DNA of 64,000 nt from CAYRNY01 sp964425755 (GCA_964425755.1 CAYRNY010000009.1:1-64000); one strand, 5' to 3'; numbered from the stretch's first letter, positions 23,933 to 32,937 are shown. A program made the numbers and translations. The notes: generated from the letters alone by a model not told the origin.

Positions 23933-24130
23933 TTAGCGCGCTGCGTGAACGTATTCGGCAGCATCCTGTTCAACGCGATCCTGCACCGGCTGGAACTGGT
24001 ACACAGCCGGTTGGGGCTGGATGGCGGACGGTGTCTGCTGCGCGAGGATGATCGCGCCGGTTTCCTTGTGGCGGGTTGCCAGCAGTTCGCGACGGCTCAG
24101 CTTCAAGCGCCAGTTGCGAGTGATATCCAT
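23933..24130 (-). CDS. small hypothetical protein, 65 aa
   Basis: The protein begins MDITRNWRLKLSRRELLATR and continues with a polar, Gln-rich middle and an acidic end. GGGAGGAAG, a very good binding site, lies just before the ATG at 24130, which argues that the gene is real. No family recognised. No membrane segment. Its codon-third-position composition fits the host. Confidence 0.5.
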   Translation of the reverse strand: MDITRNWRLKLSRRELLATRHKETGAIILAQQTPSAIQPQPAVYQFQPVQDRVEQDAAEYVHAAR

Positions 24131-24352
24131 GACTTCCTCCCGATAGTGTTTCGATGCTAGTGCCCGGTGTCCGCATTGTGCTGTGCATGAGGCCAGGCTT
24201 GCGACATCACATACAGGAGTCGCGATTAGGTTCCTTTATAAGGGATGTTGGCTCTCAAAACCTACCAGATAGGCGAAATGATAGCTTTTGATAGCCGTTT
24301 GTCGCTCAATTCTGATGGTATGTTTACGTTCGGGGTATTGCAGCGTGCTGGC

Positions 24353-25369
24353 TTACTGGCGATCGCGGGCCGGTTTGGGGCTGCGCCTGGTGCCCGGCGT
24401 GGGGACGCTCTCCGCGCGGGCGGGCGCTGTCGCACCGGCAGCAGCGGGATCGCCGTATTTGCGCAGGTAGGTGTTGCGCCGCACGACTGCCACCCCGATC
24501 AGCGTCAGCCCGCCGCCGATCAGCAGCCAGATCGAAAACGGCTCGCCGAGCAGCGCGATCCCGGCCAGCCCGGCCACGATCGGGTTGAAGTTGAAGTAGC
24601 TCGTCGTGCGGGTTGGCCCGATCTCGCGCAGGGCCAGGTGCATGAACACGAAGCCGCCCACACCGGCCAGCATGCCGCTGTAGGCGATGTTCGGCAGCGT
24701 GGCAATGGGGATATCGCCGCTTGAGAGGTGGACCAGGTCGGGCGCGGCCAGGATCATCAGGCCGATCCAGGTGAAGACATACTTCCAGATCGCCATCGGC
24801 ATGCTGCCCAGGCGGTCCACAACGGGCTTGCTCAGCACGTTTACCACGCCGCCCGCCACCGCAGCCCCAAGCACGAGACCGCTGCCGACCAGGTCATCGC
24901 GGGAGAGCGCAAGCCCTTCTTCAGAGCGGCTGAGCACGACGATGATCACGCCCGCCAGCGTCATGCCGATGCCCATCAGCAGACGGCGACGCAGTTCGAC
25001 CAGGCCCATCAGCAGGCTGAAGATCGCGGTCCAGGTCGGTAGGGTGGCGATCAGCAGGGCGGTGTTGGTCGAGGTCGTGCGTTTGATGCCGGTCGCAAAG
25101 CCGACCTGGTACAGCAGCGGGCCGATCGCCACCAGCCCCGCGATCAGCAGGACGTCACGCGGGGCGACGTGTAGCCAGCTGCGCTCGCGCCAGGCGAACA
25201 GCGCCAGCAGCGGCAGCCCGGTCGCGAAGCGCAGCGCGTTAAAAGTCAGAGGGGCAAGGTTGGTCACTGCGTCTTTGACGATGATGAAGTTGAAGCCCCA
25301 TATCACAACCATCATCGTCATCGCGACGTCGGCGCGGTGGTCGCGCAGCGTATCCCGGAGTGTGGTCAC
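24353..25369 (-). CDS. EamA/DMT-superfamily transporter
   Basis: 338 residues with ten predicted transmembrane helices in two homologous halves (EamA repeats about 15-150 and 165-300). Typical marks include VIWGFNFIIVKDAV in helix 1, NALRFATGLPLLALFAWRER, and the second-repeat FMHLALREIGPTRTTSYFNF then LLGEPFSIWLLIGGGLTLIG. Such proteins export amino acids or other metabolites; the substrate is not readable. The C-terminal 45 residues are a Pro/Ala/Arg-rich cytoplasmic tail. Single gene, no operon partner. Confidence 0.85.
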   Translation of the reverse strand: MTTLRDTLRDHRADVAMTMMVVIWGFNFIIVKDAVTNLAPLTFNALRFATGLPLLALFAWRERSWLHVAPRDVLLIAGLVAIGPLLYQVGFATGIKRTTSTNTALLIATLPTWTAIFSLLMGLVELRRRLLMGIGMTLAGVIIVVLSRSEEGLALSRDDLVGSGLVLGAAVAGGVVNVLSKPVVDRLGSMPMAIWKYVFTWIGLMILAAPDLVHLSSGDIPIATLPNIAYSGMLAGVGGFVFMHLALREIGPTRTTSYFNFNPIVAGLAGIALLGEPFSIWLLIGGGLTLIGVAVVRRNTYLRKYGDPAAAGATAPARAESVPTPGTRRSPKPARDRQ

Positions 25370-25486
25370 GGCTGAACCCGATCCTTTGGCGCGGTATGCA
25401 TCACCAGGGATTATACACGCCGCGCGGCGGAAGCACAGGCCAATTTGCGCGGGCGGCGCGACGTGTCCGGTTCAGCCGCTTGCCCG

Positions 25487-26665
25487 CTAATGGCCTGTGT
25501 ATTCGCCGACTGTGACCTGGACGTCGTGCAGGTCGCCGTCGCGCTCGTAGGTGACGGTGACGCTATCGCCGGGCACGGTGTTGTTTTCGAGGTACAGCGT
25601 CAGGTCGTCGCGCGTGGCGACCGGTTGGCCGTCGATCGCGGTGATGATATCGCCCCCGACGTACACGATCCGCCGCCCCTGGCGCTGCGCGATAGCGGCA
25701 CGCAGCCCGGCGCGCGCGGCAGGGCCGTTCGGATCGAGGTCGACGATCAGCAGGCCGCGTTGCGCGCCGTCCTCAGCGGGCCGGACCTCGTAGCCCAGCT
25801 CGCGCACGGCGATACGCAGCGACGGGTGGCGGTAGTAGCCGTAGCTGATCAGGTCCGGCACGACGCGGCGCACGGCGCTGATCGGCACAGCGAACCCGAT
25901 CCCGACCGATCCCCCGGTGGGGGACTGGATCGCGGTGTTGACGCCGATCACCTCGCCGCGCGTGTTGAGCAACGGCCCGCCGGAGTTGCCGGGATTGATC
26001 GCGGCGTCGGTCTGGATCGCGTTGCCGACGACCGATCCGCTTTCCGATTCGATCGTGCGGTCCAGCGCGCTGATGATGCCGGTGGTCAGCGTGCGGTCCA
26101 GCCCGAACGGGTTACCGATCGCCAGCACGCGCTGGCCCACCCGCAGCGTGTCGGAGTCGCCCAGCGGCAGCGCGGCGGTGGCGAGCGCGCCGGGGTCAAC
26201 GCGCAGCACGGCCAGGTCGTAATACGAGTCCGTGCCGACCACCTCGGCGGGCAGGCTGGTGCCATCCGCGAGCACGATCTCGATCGTGTCCGCGCCCTGG
26301 ATCACGTGGTTATTGGTGACGATATGCCCGGTGGTATCGTACACGAAGCCCGATCCGGTCCCTTCGCGCGGGACGATGCCACGCCACACGTCGAACACCT
26401 GGGTGCGGCTGGTGATGTGCACCACGGAAGGCCCGGCCTGTTCGTAGACGTGCGCGATGGCGGCTTCTTCGGCCTCCAGCAGCGCGAGGTAATCCTCAGG
26501 TGGCGGGGCGAGCGTGGGCTGGGGCTGTGCGTAGGGGTGGCCCGGGGATGTGCCAGCGGAAGACGAGGTGCCGGTATTCAGGCTGAGCAGGAACCCGGCC
26601 CCGAACCCGGCGGCGACGCCGAGCAGGATCGCGAGGGTGCCCAGCAGGGCAGGCTTTCGGCGCAT
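25487..26665 (-). CDS. HtrA/DegP-type serine protease with PDZ domain
   Basis: Membrane-anchored protein-quality-control protease, 392 residues. An N-terminal anchor (about 6-29) and a linker rich in Pro/Gln lead to a trypsin-like domain (about 70-275) with His120 (IVTNNHV), Asp150 (SYYDLAVLRV) and Ser228 (INPGNSGGPL). One PDZ domain (about 290-385; GLLIVDLDPNGPAARAGL, GGDIITAIDGQPV) ends the protein. It is monocistronic and divergent from the acidic-protein gene to its right. AAAGGAAACGC before the ATG serves as binding site. Confidence 0.93.
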   Translation of the reverse strand: MRRKPALLGTLAILLGVAAGFGAGFLLSLNTGTSSSAGTSPGHPYAQPQPTLAPPPEDYLALLEAEEAAIAHVYEQAGPSVVHITSRTQVFDVWRGIVPREGTGSGFVYDTTGHIVTNNHVIQGADTIEIVLADGTSLPAEVVGTDSYYDLAVLRVDPGALATAALPLGDSDTLRVGQRVLAIGNPFGLDRTLTTGIISALDRTIESESGSVVGNAIQTDAAINPGNSGGPLLNTRGEVIGVNTAIQSPTGGSVGIGFAVPISAVRRVVPDLISYGYYRHPSLRIAVRELGYEVRPAEDGAQRGLLIVDLDPNGPAARAGLRAAIAQRQGRRIVYVGGDIITAIDGQPVATRDDLTLYLENNTVPGDSVTVTYERDGDLHDVQVTVGEYTGH

Positions 26666-26920
26666 GAGCGTTTCCTTTCCGTATTACGATCAGTTCGCGG
26701 TTAACTTGCACATGCCACGCGACGCGCGGCGCACTTTCGCGTATCATAGGGGTAAGGATGTGATGCAGTCGCCTGAACGTCACAGTTTGCAGTGCCGTTA
26801 TGTAGATTATCCGGAATTTGCCGGTTGTGGCGTACTGCGGATTGCCAACGGCGCGACTTCCCGTATATGGTTATCTATATGGAACCGCGCAATTGCCAGA
26901 ATTTCAAGTACGAGGGAACG

Positions 26921-28318
26921 ATGAGCGCAGACGATCCGAACAAACACGCATTTGATGACAGTCTCCCCGGCGACGATGAGGCCGCACAGCCGGACGATTC
27001 CGAGCGCGAACCGGACGCCGAGCAATCGAACGATGCCCCCAGCGATCAACCGGCGAACGGGCCGTCATCTGCTGCGCCGCCGCGCGTGATGGCTGAAGCA
27101 CCGCTGGGCGGGATCGCGCGCCCGGTGGTGAACCCGGCTGCGTCAGAAGCACCGCCGGAGCCGGGCGAACAACCAGCGGCAGACGACAGCGCAGAAAGCC
27201 CTGACGAGCCGGAGCCGGATTCAGGTGAGGCAGCAGTAGAGCCGGTGGATGCAGGCCCAGATGCAGCCATTCCGCCCGACGAAACACCGTCGCCGTCAGC
27301 GGACGCAACGCCCGACGACAAGGGCGACAGCTCGCCGGAAGCGCAGATCGCGGCGCGCCTGAAAAAGCTCCAGGCGCAGGAATCCGGCGCGGATGTGGAC
27401 GAACCCGCCGCGAGCGGCGGTGAACCCGCGCCCACCGGCGCGACCTCGCCTGAGCCTGACGGCTCAACCTCGCCCGCGCCTCCCGCACGCGGCGAGGAGC
27501 CGCTCCCCGCGCCATCCACCGAGCCGGAAGCGGTGGCCGAGCCGGACGAGTGGGACGAGGATATCTCGCCCGAACTGGCGTCGGTGTTGTTCGGCGCGGC
27601 GGACGCGGTAGAAACGCCCGCTGCCGAGGAAGCCCCGGCAGTGGAAGATGGTCCCGAGGCGGCGGAACCGGAGGCAGCGGCCCCGGCCCCTGAACCCGAA
27701 CCGGACGCGCCGCCGGTCGAACTCACGGATATCGCCACGGTGCGGACGCTGCCGATCACGGCGGAGAAGCGCGCTGCCCCCGCGCCGGATACCGCGCTGG
27801 AGGGCAAGGCGCGTTACGTGCGCGTCGAGGAGCCGCTGGACGGTGACGCAGGCCAGCGCACGCTCGAAACCTGGGAGTACCTCAAACCGGCGTACCCCAC
27901 GGTGGACGCGCGCGAGGTGCGCGAAGTGACGGTCGAGGAAACCGAGTACGGCGATGGCTCGTGGCTGTGGCGCTACGAGCGCCGTTATGCCGACCGGGGG
28001 CGCGACACGCGCGAGGTGCGCGCCAATGCCGATCGCACGTACATCGAACGCGCCGACGAGGTCTCGCGGTTGGACCCTGCATCCGGGCGGCGGTTGCAGT
28101 TCAAGGAAACGGCGGAGTTGATCCTCGCCGGGCCGGAAGTCAAAGAGAAGGGCGGCCTGCTCAGCGGGCTGGGTAGCTTGCTGGGGCGCGACGAGGACAA
28201 GGACGAGCAGGCGGGGCCGAAGACCTGGCGGCAGGCCACCCCGTCCGAAGTGCGGGAGACGCGCAAGCAGGGCGGCGCGGCTTTCAAGCGCGGCTTCCTG
28301 AAGCGCTTGTTCGGGTAG
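26921..28318 (+). CDS. acidic Pro/Ala-rich protein with conserved C-terminal domain, unknown
   Basis: 465 residues. Residues 1-265 are low-complexity, rich in Asp, Glu, Pro and Ala, and surely unstructured. Residues 275-465 form a folded, basic-to-neutral region (RYVRVEEPLDGDAGQRTLET, YGDGSWLWRYERRYADRGRD, SRLDPASGRRLQFKETAEL) ending in basic helices with AFKRGFLKRLFG, which may touch membrane. No signal peptide. I recognise no family. GAGGGA lies 4 bases before the ATG at 26921; the longer frame from 26792 is not supported by composition. Confidence 0.7.
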   Translation: MSADDPNKHAFDDSLPGDDEAAQPDDSEREPDAEQSNDAPSDQPANGPSSAAPPRVMAEAPLGGIARPVVNPAASEAPPEPGEQPAADDSAESPDEPEPDSGEAAVEPVDAGPDAAIPPDETPSPSADATPDDKGDSSPEAQIAARLKKLQAQESGADVDEPAASGGEPAPTGATSPEPDGSTSPAPPARGEEPLPAPSTEPEAVAEPDEWDEDISPELASVLFGAADAVETPAAEEAPAVEDGPEAAEPEAAAPAPEPEPDAPPVELTDIATVRTLPITAEKRAAPAPDTALEGKARYVRVEEPLDGDAGQRTLETWEYLKPAYPTVDAREVREVTVEETEYGDGSWLWRYERRYADRGRDTREVRANADRTYIERADEVSRLDPASGRRLQFKETAELILAGPEVKEKGGLLSGLGSLLGRDEDKDEQAGPKTWRQATPSEVRETRKQGGAAFKRGFLKRLFG

Positions 28319-28531
28319 TGGCGGGCGGTCGCGCTGTGGACAAGCCCGCGCGGTGTGCGGGGCGTGATGTCGCTGCTGCGCGGCGTGCAGTTGTGCAGAT
28401 CGCGATTTTCACTATTATGAGTAAAGAGACTTTGACCGCGCGAGATGTTGTTTGCGTGCCGGACTGGCTGCCCTTCGCCGGGCGGACGGTCTTACGCAGA
28501 CACGGCCTTATAACTCTAGGGAGCTTACAAA

Positions 28532-29959
28532 ATGCGTTTAAAAGTGATAACCGTGATCGTCCTGGTGGCGGCGCTGCTGGTTCCAGCAGCAGGCCCCCTT
28601 GTTCCCGCACGCGCGCAGGATGGCGCGACGGTGCACGTGGTCCAGGCGGGGGAAAACCTGTACCGCATCGCGCTGAGGTATAACACGACCTGGCCCGCGC
28701 TGGCGGCAGCCAACGGGATCGCCAACCCGAACCTGATCTTCGTCGGGCAGCAGATCGTGATCCCTGGCACGGGGACCCCGCCGGCACAGCCGCCCACCGC
28801 GACCCCGCCCCCGTCAACACCGCAGACCTACACCGTGCAGCCGGGAGATTACCTCTCCCGCATCGCCAGCCGCTTCGGCACGACGGTCACTGCGCTGGTG
28901 CAGGCCAACGGGATCGTCAACCCGAACCTGATCTACGTCGGGCAGGTGCTCAACATCCCGGGCGGAACCGGCCAGCCGCCGCAGCCCGGCCAGCCCCCGC
29001 CACCCACGCAGCCCCCCTCGCCGCCGTCCGGCGCATTTGAGATCGGCGGGCACGTGGATAGCTTCGCCTATCCCGACTTGATGCGGCAGGCGGGCATGAC
29101 GTGGGTCAAGCGCCAGATTCGCTATAACCAGGGCGACGCGCCGGACGTGGTCGCCGGGGCGATCAACCAGGCGCACAGCCAGGGCTTCCGGATTCTGCTC
29201 GCTGTCGTCGGCGATCCGGCGCAGCTTGCCGCCGGCGGCCAGACCTACATGGACCAGTACGCCGGTTTCCTGGGCGGCGTGGCGCAGCTTGGCCCGGACG
29301 CGATCGAGGTCTGGAACGAGCAGAACCTCGACCGTGAATGGCCGCGCGGCCAGATCAACCCGGCCAGCTACGTGCAGATGCTCGCCAAAGCCTACAACCA
29401 GATCAAGAGCAACAACCCGAGCGTGATGGTGATCTCCGGCGCACCGGCCCCCACCGGTGCGGAAGGCGCGTTCGGCACCGACCGCGTCTGGAACGATGAC
29501 CGCTACATTCGCGGCATGGCGCAGGCGGGCGCGGCGAGTTACGCCGACTGCATCGGCATCCACTACAACGAGGGCATCATCAGCCCGGACCTGACCAGCG
29601 GCGACCCGCGTGGCGATAACTACTACACGCGCTACTTCCAGCCGATGATCAACGTCTACTGGAACGCGTTCGGCGGCGCGAAACCGCTGTGCTTCACCGA
29701 GTTGGGTTATCTCTCGCCGGAGGGCTACGGCCCGCTGCCGGATGGCTTCGCGTGGGGCGCGAATACCTCCGTTGCGGAACAGGCGCAGTGGCTGGCCCGC
29801 GCCGTGCAGATCGCGCGTGCGTCCGGCAGAGTGCGCCTGATCATCGTGTGGAATGTCGACTTCACGCATTACGACGCGGACCCGATGGCGGGTTACGCGA
29901 TCGTGCGGCCCGGCGGGTCCTGCCCGGCGTGCCAGGCGCTCGACCAGGTCATGCCATAG
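28532..29959 (+). CDS. secreted LysM - glycoside hydrolase (clan GH-A) protein
   Basis: 475 residues. Signal peptide (1-28, ending ARAQD), two LysM peptidoglycan/chitin-binding repeats (about 33-80; VQAGENLYRIALRYNTTW, and about 97-145; VQPGDYLSRIASRFGTTV), a Pro-rich linker and a TIM-barrel hydrolase domain (about 170-470). The WNEQNLDREW motif holds the likely acid/base Glu and CFTELGYLSPEG the nucleophile Glu, as in families such as GH39 and GH5. It probably acts at the cell wall or on extracellular glycans. TAGGGAG (28517-28523) precedes the ATG. Confidence 0.88.
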   Translation: MRLKVITVIVLVAALLVPAAGPLVPARAQDGATVHVVQAGENLYRIALRYNTTWPALAAANGIANPNLIFVGQQIVIPGTGTPPAQPPTATPPPSTPQTYTVQPGDYLSRIASRFGTTVTALVQANGIVNPNLIYVGQVLNIPGGTGQPPQPGQPPPPTQPPSPPSGAFEIGGHVDSFAYPDLMRQAGMTWVKRQIRYNQGDAPDVVAGAINQAHSQGFRILLAVVGDPAQLAAGGQTYMDQYAGFLGGVAQLGPDAIEVWNEQNLDREWPRGQINPASYVQMLAKAYNQIKSNNPSVMVISGAPAPTGAEGAFGTDRVWNDDRYIRGMAQAGAASYADCIGIHYNEGIISPDLTSGDPRGDNYYTRYFQPMINVYWNAFGGAKPLCFTELGYLSPEGYGPLPDGFAWGANTSVAEQAQWLARAVQIARASGRVRLIIVWNVDFTHYDADPMAGYAIVRPGGSCPACQALDQVMP

Positions 29960-30117
29960 CCGGGGCGTGGTGACGAACGAGCGCGGTACATAACGATGCA
30001 CCAATGACCTTCGACGGGGCGCGGCGCGTGCCGGGCGGCAGCGCGCGCGTCCCGTTCGTTTGCCCGCGACCGGCGACCGTCGGTCGCCGGCTAGTTGAGA
30101 CGTTACGAGGTGAGCTG

Positions 30118-30573
30118 ATGCGTTATTTAACCGGCGGCGAGGTCGCCGCACACCTGGAGGGCGTGCTGCACAGGGAAACCCAGCAGCACGACTACGAGAC
30201 CGATCTCACGGCGGGCGCGATCTTTCGCGTGGCCGGGACCGGGACGCTCGATTTCGGCGGCTCGGAATACGCGCAGGCCCCGCGCGAGCCGCTCCAGCCG
30301 CAGAAAGCCGATCCTGGCGATGAACACGGCTGGTGGGCGCTCGACCAGGGCACATATATCGTGCGCTATAACGAGAGCGTCCACCCGACCCCCACACAGA
30401 TCGCGTTCATCCAGCCCCACGAGCGCTTGTTGCTGGCGGGCGGCTATCACGCGGCGTTTCACTTCCGCGCCCCGCGTGAAGAACTGGAGACGCTGTTGAT
30501 CGTCGGGCCGGGCGGTTTGCGCGTCAAGGAGAACGCGCGCATCTCGAAGCTGTTGATCTTCGCGCTGGCGTGA
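30118..30573 (+). CDS. dUTPase/dCTP-deaminase-superfamily protein
   Basis: 151 residues. The pattern GTGTLDFGGSEYAQAPREPL, GWWALDQGTYIVRYNESVHP, FIQPHERLLLAGGYHAAFHF and VGPGGLRVKENARISKLLIF corresponds to the trimeric dUTPase fold of the dCTP deaminase-like branch, which hydrolyses dUTP or deaminates dCTP to limit uracil in DNA. The usual dUTPase motif AGYRG/SGL is changed, so the exact activity is uncertain. GAGGTGA before the ATG at 30118 is the binding site. Transcribed alone. Confidence 0.7.
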   Translation: MRYLTGGEVAAHLEGVLHRETQQHDYETDLTAGAIFRVAGTGTLDFGGSEYAQAPREPLQPQKADPGDEHGWWALDQGTYIVRYNESVHPTPTQIAFIQPHERLLLAGGYHAAFHFRAPREELETLLIVGPGGLRVKENARISKLLIFALA

Positions 30574-30606
30574 CCGGCCCGTGACACGCTGCGCCGCGCG
30601 GCGGCG

Positions 30607-31122
30607 CTACATGTACCGTGCGGCGGCCATCCCCGCGACCGCGATCACCAGCAGCACCATGCTGATCTGCGCATGGCGGACGTTTTTCGCCTGCAATGCC
30701 TGCAGTTCGGCGCGCTGTTCGGCGGTGGGCGGCCCGTCCTGTTCCCGCAGCGCTTCACCCAGCCGCGCGATCTTGTTGGTGAGTGGGCCGAGCGCGCCCG
30801 CCCCGTGCCCGAACGCCAACAGCCCGGCCAGGCTGCCGATCGACAGCACGATCCCGCCGTCGGACGACATCCAGTCGGCGTTGAAACCGTCCGACACTTC
30901 GCCGTACAGCGCCAACCCAAAGAGCGTCGTCAGCAGCGCTGAGATCGTCATCGTGCGGTTGAAACGTTTCTGGAACACGGCGCTGCCCATCACCGACGGG
31001 ACGTTCGGGTCCATGCTCCTGACGGCGGGGACCAGCACCAGCAGCATGAAGAACCCCGCGCCCACCCAGATGATCCCGGCGAAGATGTGGATCAGGCGAA
31101 AAATGATCATCATCAAGTCCAT
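30607..31122 (-). CDS. four-helix membrane protein (DUF2269/CopD-like)
   Basis: 171 residues with four transmembrane helices. The first has RLIHIFAGIIWVGAGFFMLL, in which the buried His and W-VG pattern recall DUF2269/CopD-like membrane proteins associated with haem or copper. A C-terminal helix (HAQISMVLLVIAVAGMAAARY) follows a charged region (about 120-148). It precedes no partner in its direction, but a cytochrome c gene lies 67 bases upstream on the same strand, so they likely form one operon. Confidence 0.7.
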   Translation of the reverse strand: MDLMMIIFRLIHIFAGIIWVGAGFFMLLVLVPAVRSMDPNVPSVMGSAVFQKRFNRTMTISALLTTLFGLALYGEVSDGFNADWMSSDGGIVLSIGSLAGLLAFGHGAGALGPLTNKIARLGEALREQDGPPTAEQRAELQALQAKNVRHAQISMVLLVIAVAGMAAARYM

Positions 31123-31188
31123 CGGTTATTTCCCCCTTTGTGGTAACGAAAATCGATCATCGGTGCTGCGGAACCCAGCACGGCCTGG

Positions 31189-31605
31189 CTACAGCGTCAG
31201 CAGGTACGCGATCAGGTCCGCGACCTGCTGCTGCGAGAGCTTGTCCGCGTAATCACCCGGCATCACGTTGGAGTAGCCGCGCGTGATGTGCTTGGCGGGC
31301 TGCAGGATGCTGTCGAAGGTGTACGTAACGGCGTCTTGATCGTCGACACGCTCGCCCGCGATGGCGGCGTAACCGTCCAGCGAGGGGCCGGATTTCGGAC
31401 GCCCGCCGATCGCGTGGCAATCGGCGCAGGCCGGCGCGCCGTCAATGCTGGCGTCGAACAGTGTCGCGCCGCGCGCTGCGTCGCCGGGCGGCAGGTCGTC
31501 CACGCTGTAATCGAGCGCTTCCGGCTGGCACGCGAGTCCGGCCAGCGCCAGCGCGATCAATCCCAGCGCGGCGAGCGTGCGCGATAAGCGAATGTGTCGT
31601 AGCAT
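31189..31605 (-). CDS. class I cytochrome c lipoprotein
   Basis: 138 residues. A lipobox LAGLAC (about 21-26) marks a lipoprotein tethered outside the membrane. One haem-binding CADCH follows (about 60-64), with the distal Met ligand probably in YSNVMPGDYADKL and the C-terminal helix QQQVADLIAYLLTL typical of cytochrome c / cytochrome oxidase electron donors. It shares a transcript with the membrane protein downstream and belongs with the copper-maturation genes 1.5 kb to the right. An RNA-like repeat lies directly upstream. Confidence 0.9.
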   Translation of the reverse strand: MLRHIRLSRTLAALGLIALALAGLACQPEALDYSVDDLPPGDAARGATLFDASIDGAPACADCHAIGGRPKSGPSLDGYAAIAGERVDDQDAVTYTFDSILQPAKHITRGYSNVMPGDYADKLSQQQVADLIAYLLTL

Positions 31606-31720
31606 AAGCGGTGTCCCGTTCAGGCAGTATCACAAGCGGCGCTTAAAATGCTGATTTCCGTGATAATTATAAACTTTACCGGCATGTGAGGCAACGCGGG
31701 GCGCTCAGCAAACGATCCCG

Positions 31721-31795
31721 CCCCTGGCAGATCAGGGCCGTTGTTACGGCCTGGCCGGTGGATAGCCTTGTGCTTGCAGCGCAAGGCGAGCGGCG
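31721..31795 (+). ncRNA. structured RNA-like element, copy A
   Basis: The core 31734-31795 is identical at 53 of 62 positions, without gaps, to 55571-55632. It folds as an outer helix (31721-31726 with 31756-31761, imperfect), hairpin P2 (31735-31740 with 31747-31752, loop TTGTTA) and hairpin P3 (31765-31773 with 31779-31787, loop TTGCA, 9 bp). Differences between copies inside P3 are two-sided and keep the pairing (TT/AA here, GG/CC in the other). G-T pairs in P2 and P3 favour transcription of the plus strand. The element lies between two minus-strand genes, so no plus-strand gene follows closely. No known RNA family comes to mind. Confidence 0.6.
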
Positions 31796-31906
31796 CGGTC
31801 GCACGGTCACACTGGCAGCATGCGCCACGTCAACCGCGAAGGATACACTATCGCAAAAAACCCGCGCTGCGGTGTGCCTGTCTCAGTTGTGCGTTCAGGG
31901 GGAAGT

Positions 31907-32506
31907 TCAGGTCAGCCCTTCGCGCAGCAGGCGCGCGGCCTGGTCGCAAAAGACGTCAAACACGCCGCGATGCACCCGGCTGCGCACCGGCGCGTCGAGA
32001 TAGAGCACGCCGATGACCTTGTCGTCGGACCACAGCGGGCCGCACAACACCGGGACCGGGGTGCCATCCGCGGCCCGCATGAACAACTGCGGCTGACCGG
32101 AGTCCAGCGTCGTATACACGGCGCGGCGGTTCGGTTTGGCGTCGGTATGGGGCACGAACCGTCCGGACACATCCCGCCCGGTGCAGTAGCGCATCCGCCC
32201 ATCATGTTCGTAGCGCAGCACGAACCCGCTGTGCGCGTTGAACTGCTGGATGGCACGCACCACCAGCGCATCCAGCCGCGAGCCGTAATTGGGGCTGCGG
32301 TCGCCGTCGCCGAGCAGTTCATGCGCGGCGTAACGATCTTCGGAAGGGGCGTCGCCGTCTGGCTGTGCGCTGGCTGCGCTGTGCGCGTCGCGTGGTTCCA
32401 GGTCGTCGTATGCGTTGGTAACGCGCTCGCGCCTGGGGTGAGCCAGCGCATCCGGCTTTTTCAGGAATGCGATCAAACGTCGAACCAGATTGACATCACG
32501 AGTCAT
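31907..32506 (-). CDS. GAF-domain protein
   Basis: 199 residues. A GAF domain fills about 80-199: LDALVVRAIQQFNAHSGFVL, VYTTLDSGQPQLFMRAADGT, CGPLWSDDKVIGVLYLDAPV, ending FCDQAARLLREGL. GAF domains bind small ligands or haem. Here there is no output domain, so the protein may act as a free sensor or a partner to a kinase. The N-terminal 75 residues are polar and variable. The ATG at 32506 is chosen over 32530. A 16-bp perfect palindrome sits 75 bases upstream. Confidence 0.8.
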   Translation of the reverse strand: MTRDVNLVRRLIAFLKKPDALAHPRRERVTNAYDDLEPRDAHSAASAQPDGDAPSEDRYAAHELLGDGDRSPNYGSRLDALVVRAIQQFNAHSGFVLRYEHDGRMRYCTGRDVSGRFVPHTDAKPNRRAVYTTLDSGQPQLFMRAADGTPVPVLCGPLWSDDKVIGVLYLDAPVRSRVHRGVFDVFCDQAARLLREGLT

Positions 32507-32580
32507 GCTAATTGCCCTGCAATTCCCCATGACGACGAAGGATTCAGGATTCAGTATAGCATTATTTGACGCGTGTGAAT

Positions 32581-32596
32581 GTTGGAATATTCCAAC
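32581..32596. promoter_or_regulatory. 16-bp perfect palindrome, probable operator
   Basis: GTTGGAATATTCCAAC is a perfect inverted repeat, and GTTGGA is repeated once more immediately to the right (32598-32603). It lies upstream of the GAF gene on the minus strand, next to a TATACT-like -10, and about 150 bases before the small membrane-protein gene on the plus strand. No regulator family is implied by the sequence alone. Confidence 0.4.
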
Positions 32597-32748
32597 TGTT
32601 GGACTGTGATATGCTTATAGATAATTCTAGGACTAGAGTACCAAGTTACAGGTTGGATAAGCGAAAACGGGTGGTACCCAAAACGAAAAAATGTTTATAT
32701 AATGGGATTAAAGTACTGCCCGGCTGTGGGGTATGAAAGGCAAGTACG

Positions 32749-32937
32749 GTGAAACGGCTTCGCAGATTGGTATTGAGCGTGGAGGGGATCGCCCTGGGCG
32801 GCATCGTCACATTCAGCGTGGCGGGTACGCTGACTTCTCAGCGAGGGGTTTATATCTTGTTACAGGCGATCTGCGGCCTGGTGATCCTGGCCGGCGAACT
32901 GACCGTGCGCCGTCTGGATACGCGCCTGGACGATTAA
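32749..32937 (+). CDS. small two-helix membrane protein, 62 aa
   Basis: GTG start with AAAGGCAAG 7 bases upstream. Two hydrophobic helices (LVLSVEGIALGGIVTFSVAG and GVYILLQAICGLVILAGELT) are flanked by positive N-terminal (KRLRRL) and C-terminal (RRLDTRLDD) ends, so both ends should face the cytoplasm. TATAAT (32698-32703) upstream could be its -10. Function unknown. It lies alone between the GAF gene and the copper cluster. Confidence 0.6.
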   Translation: MKRLRRLVLSVEGIALGGIVTFSVAGTLTSQRGVYILLQAICGLVILAGELTVRRLDTRLDD

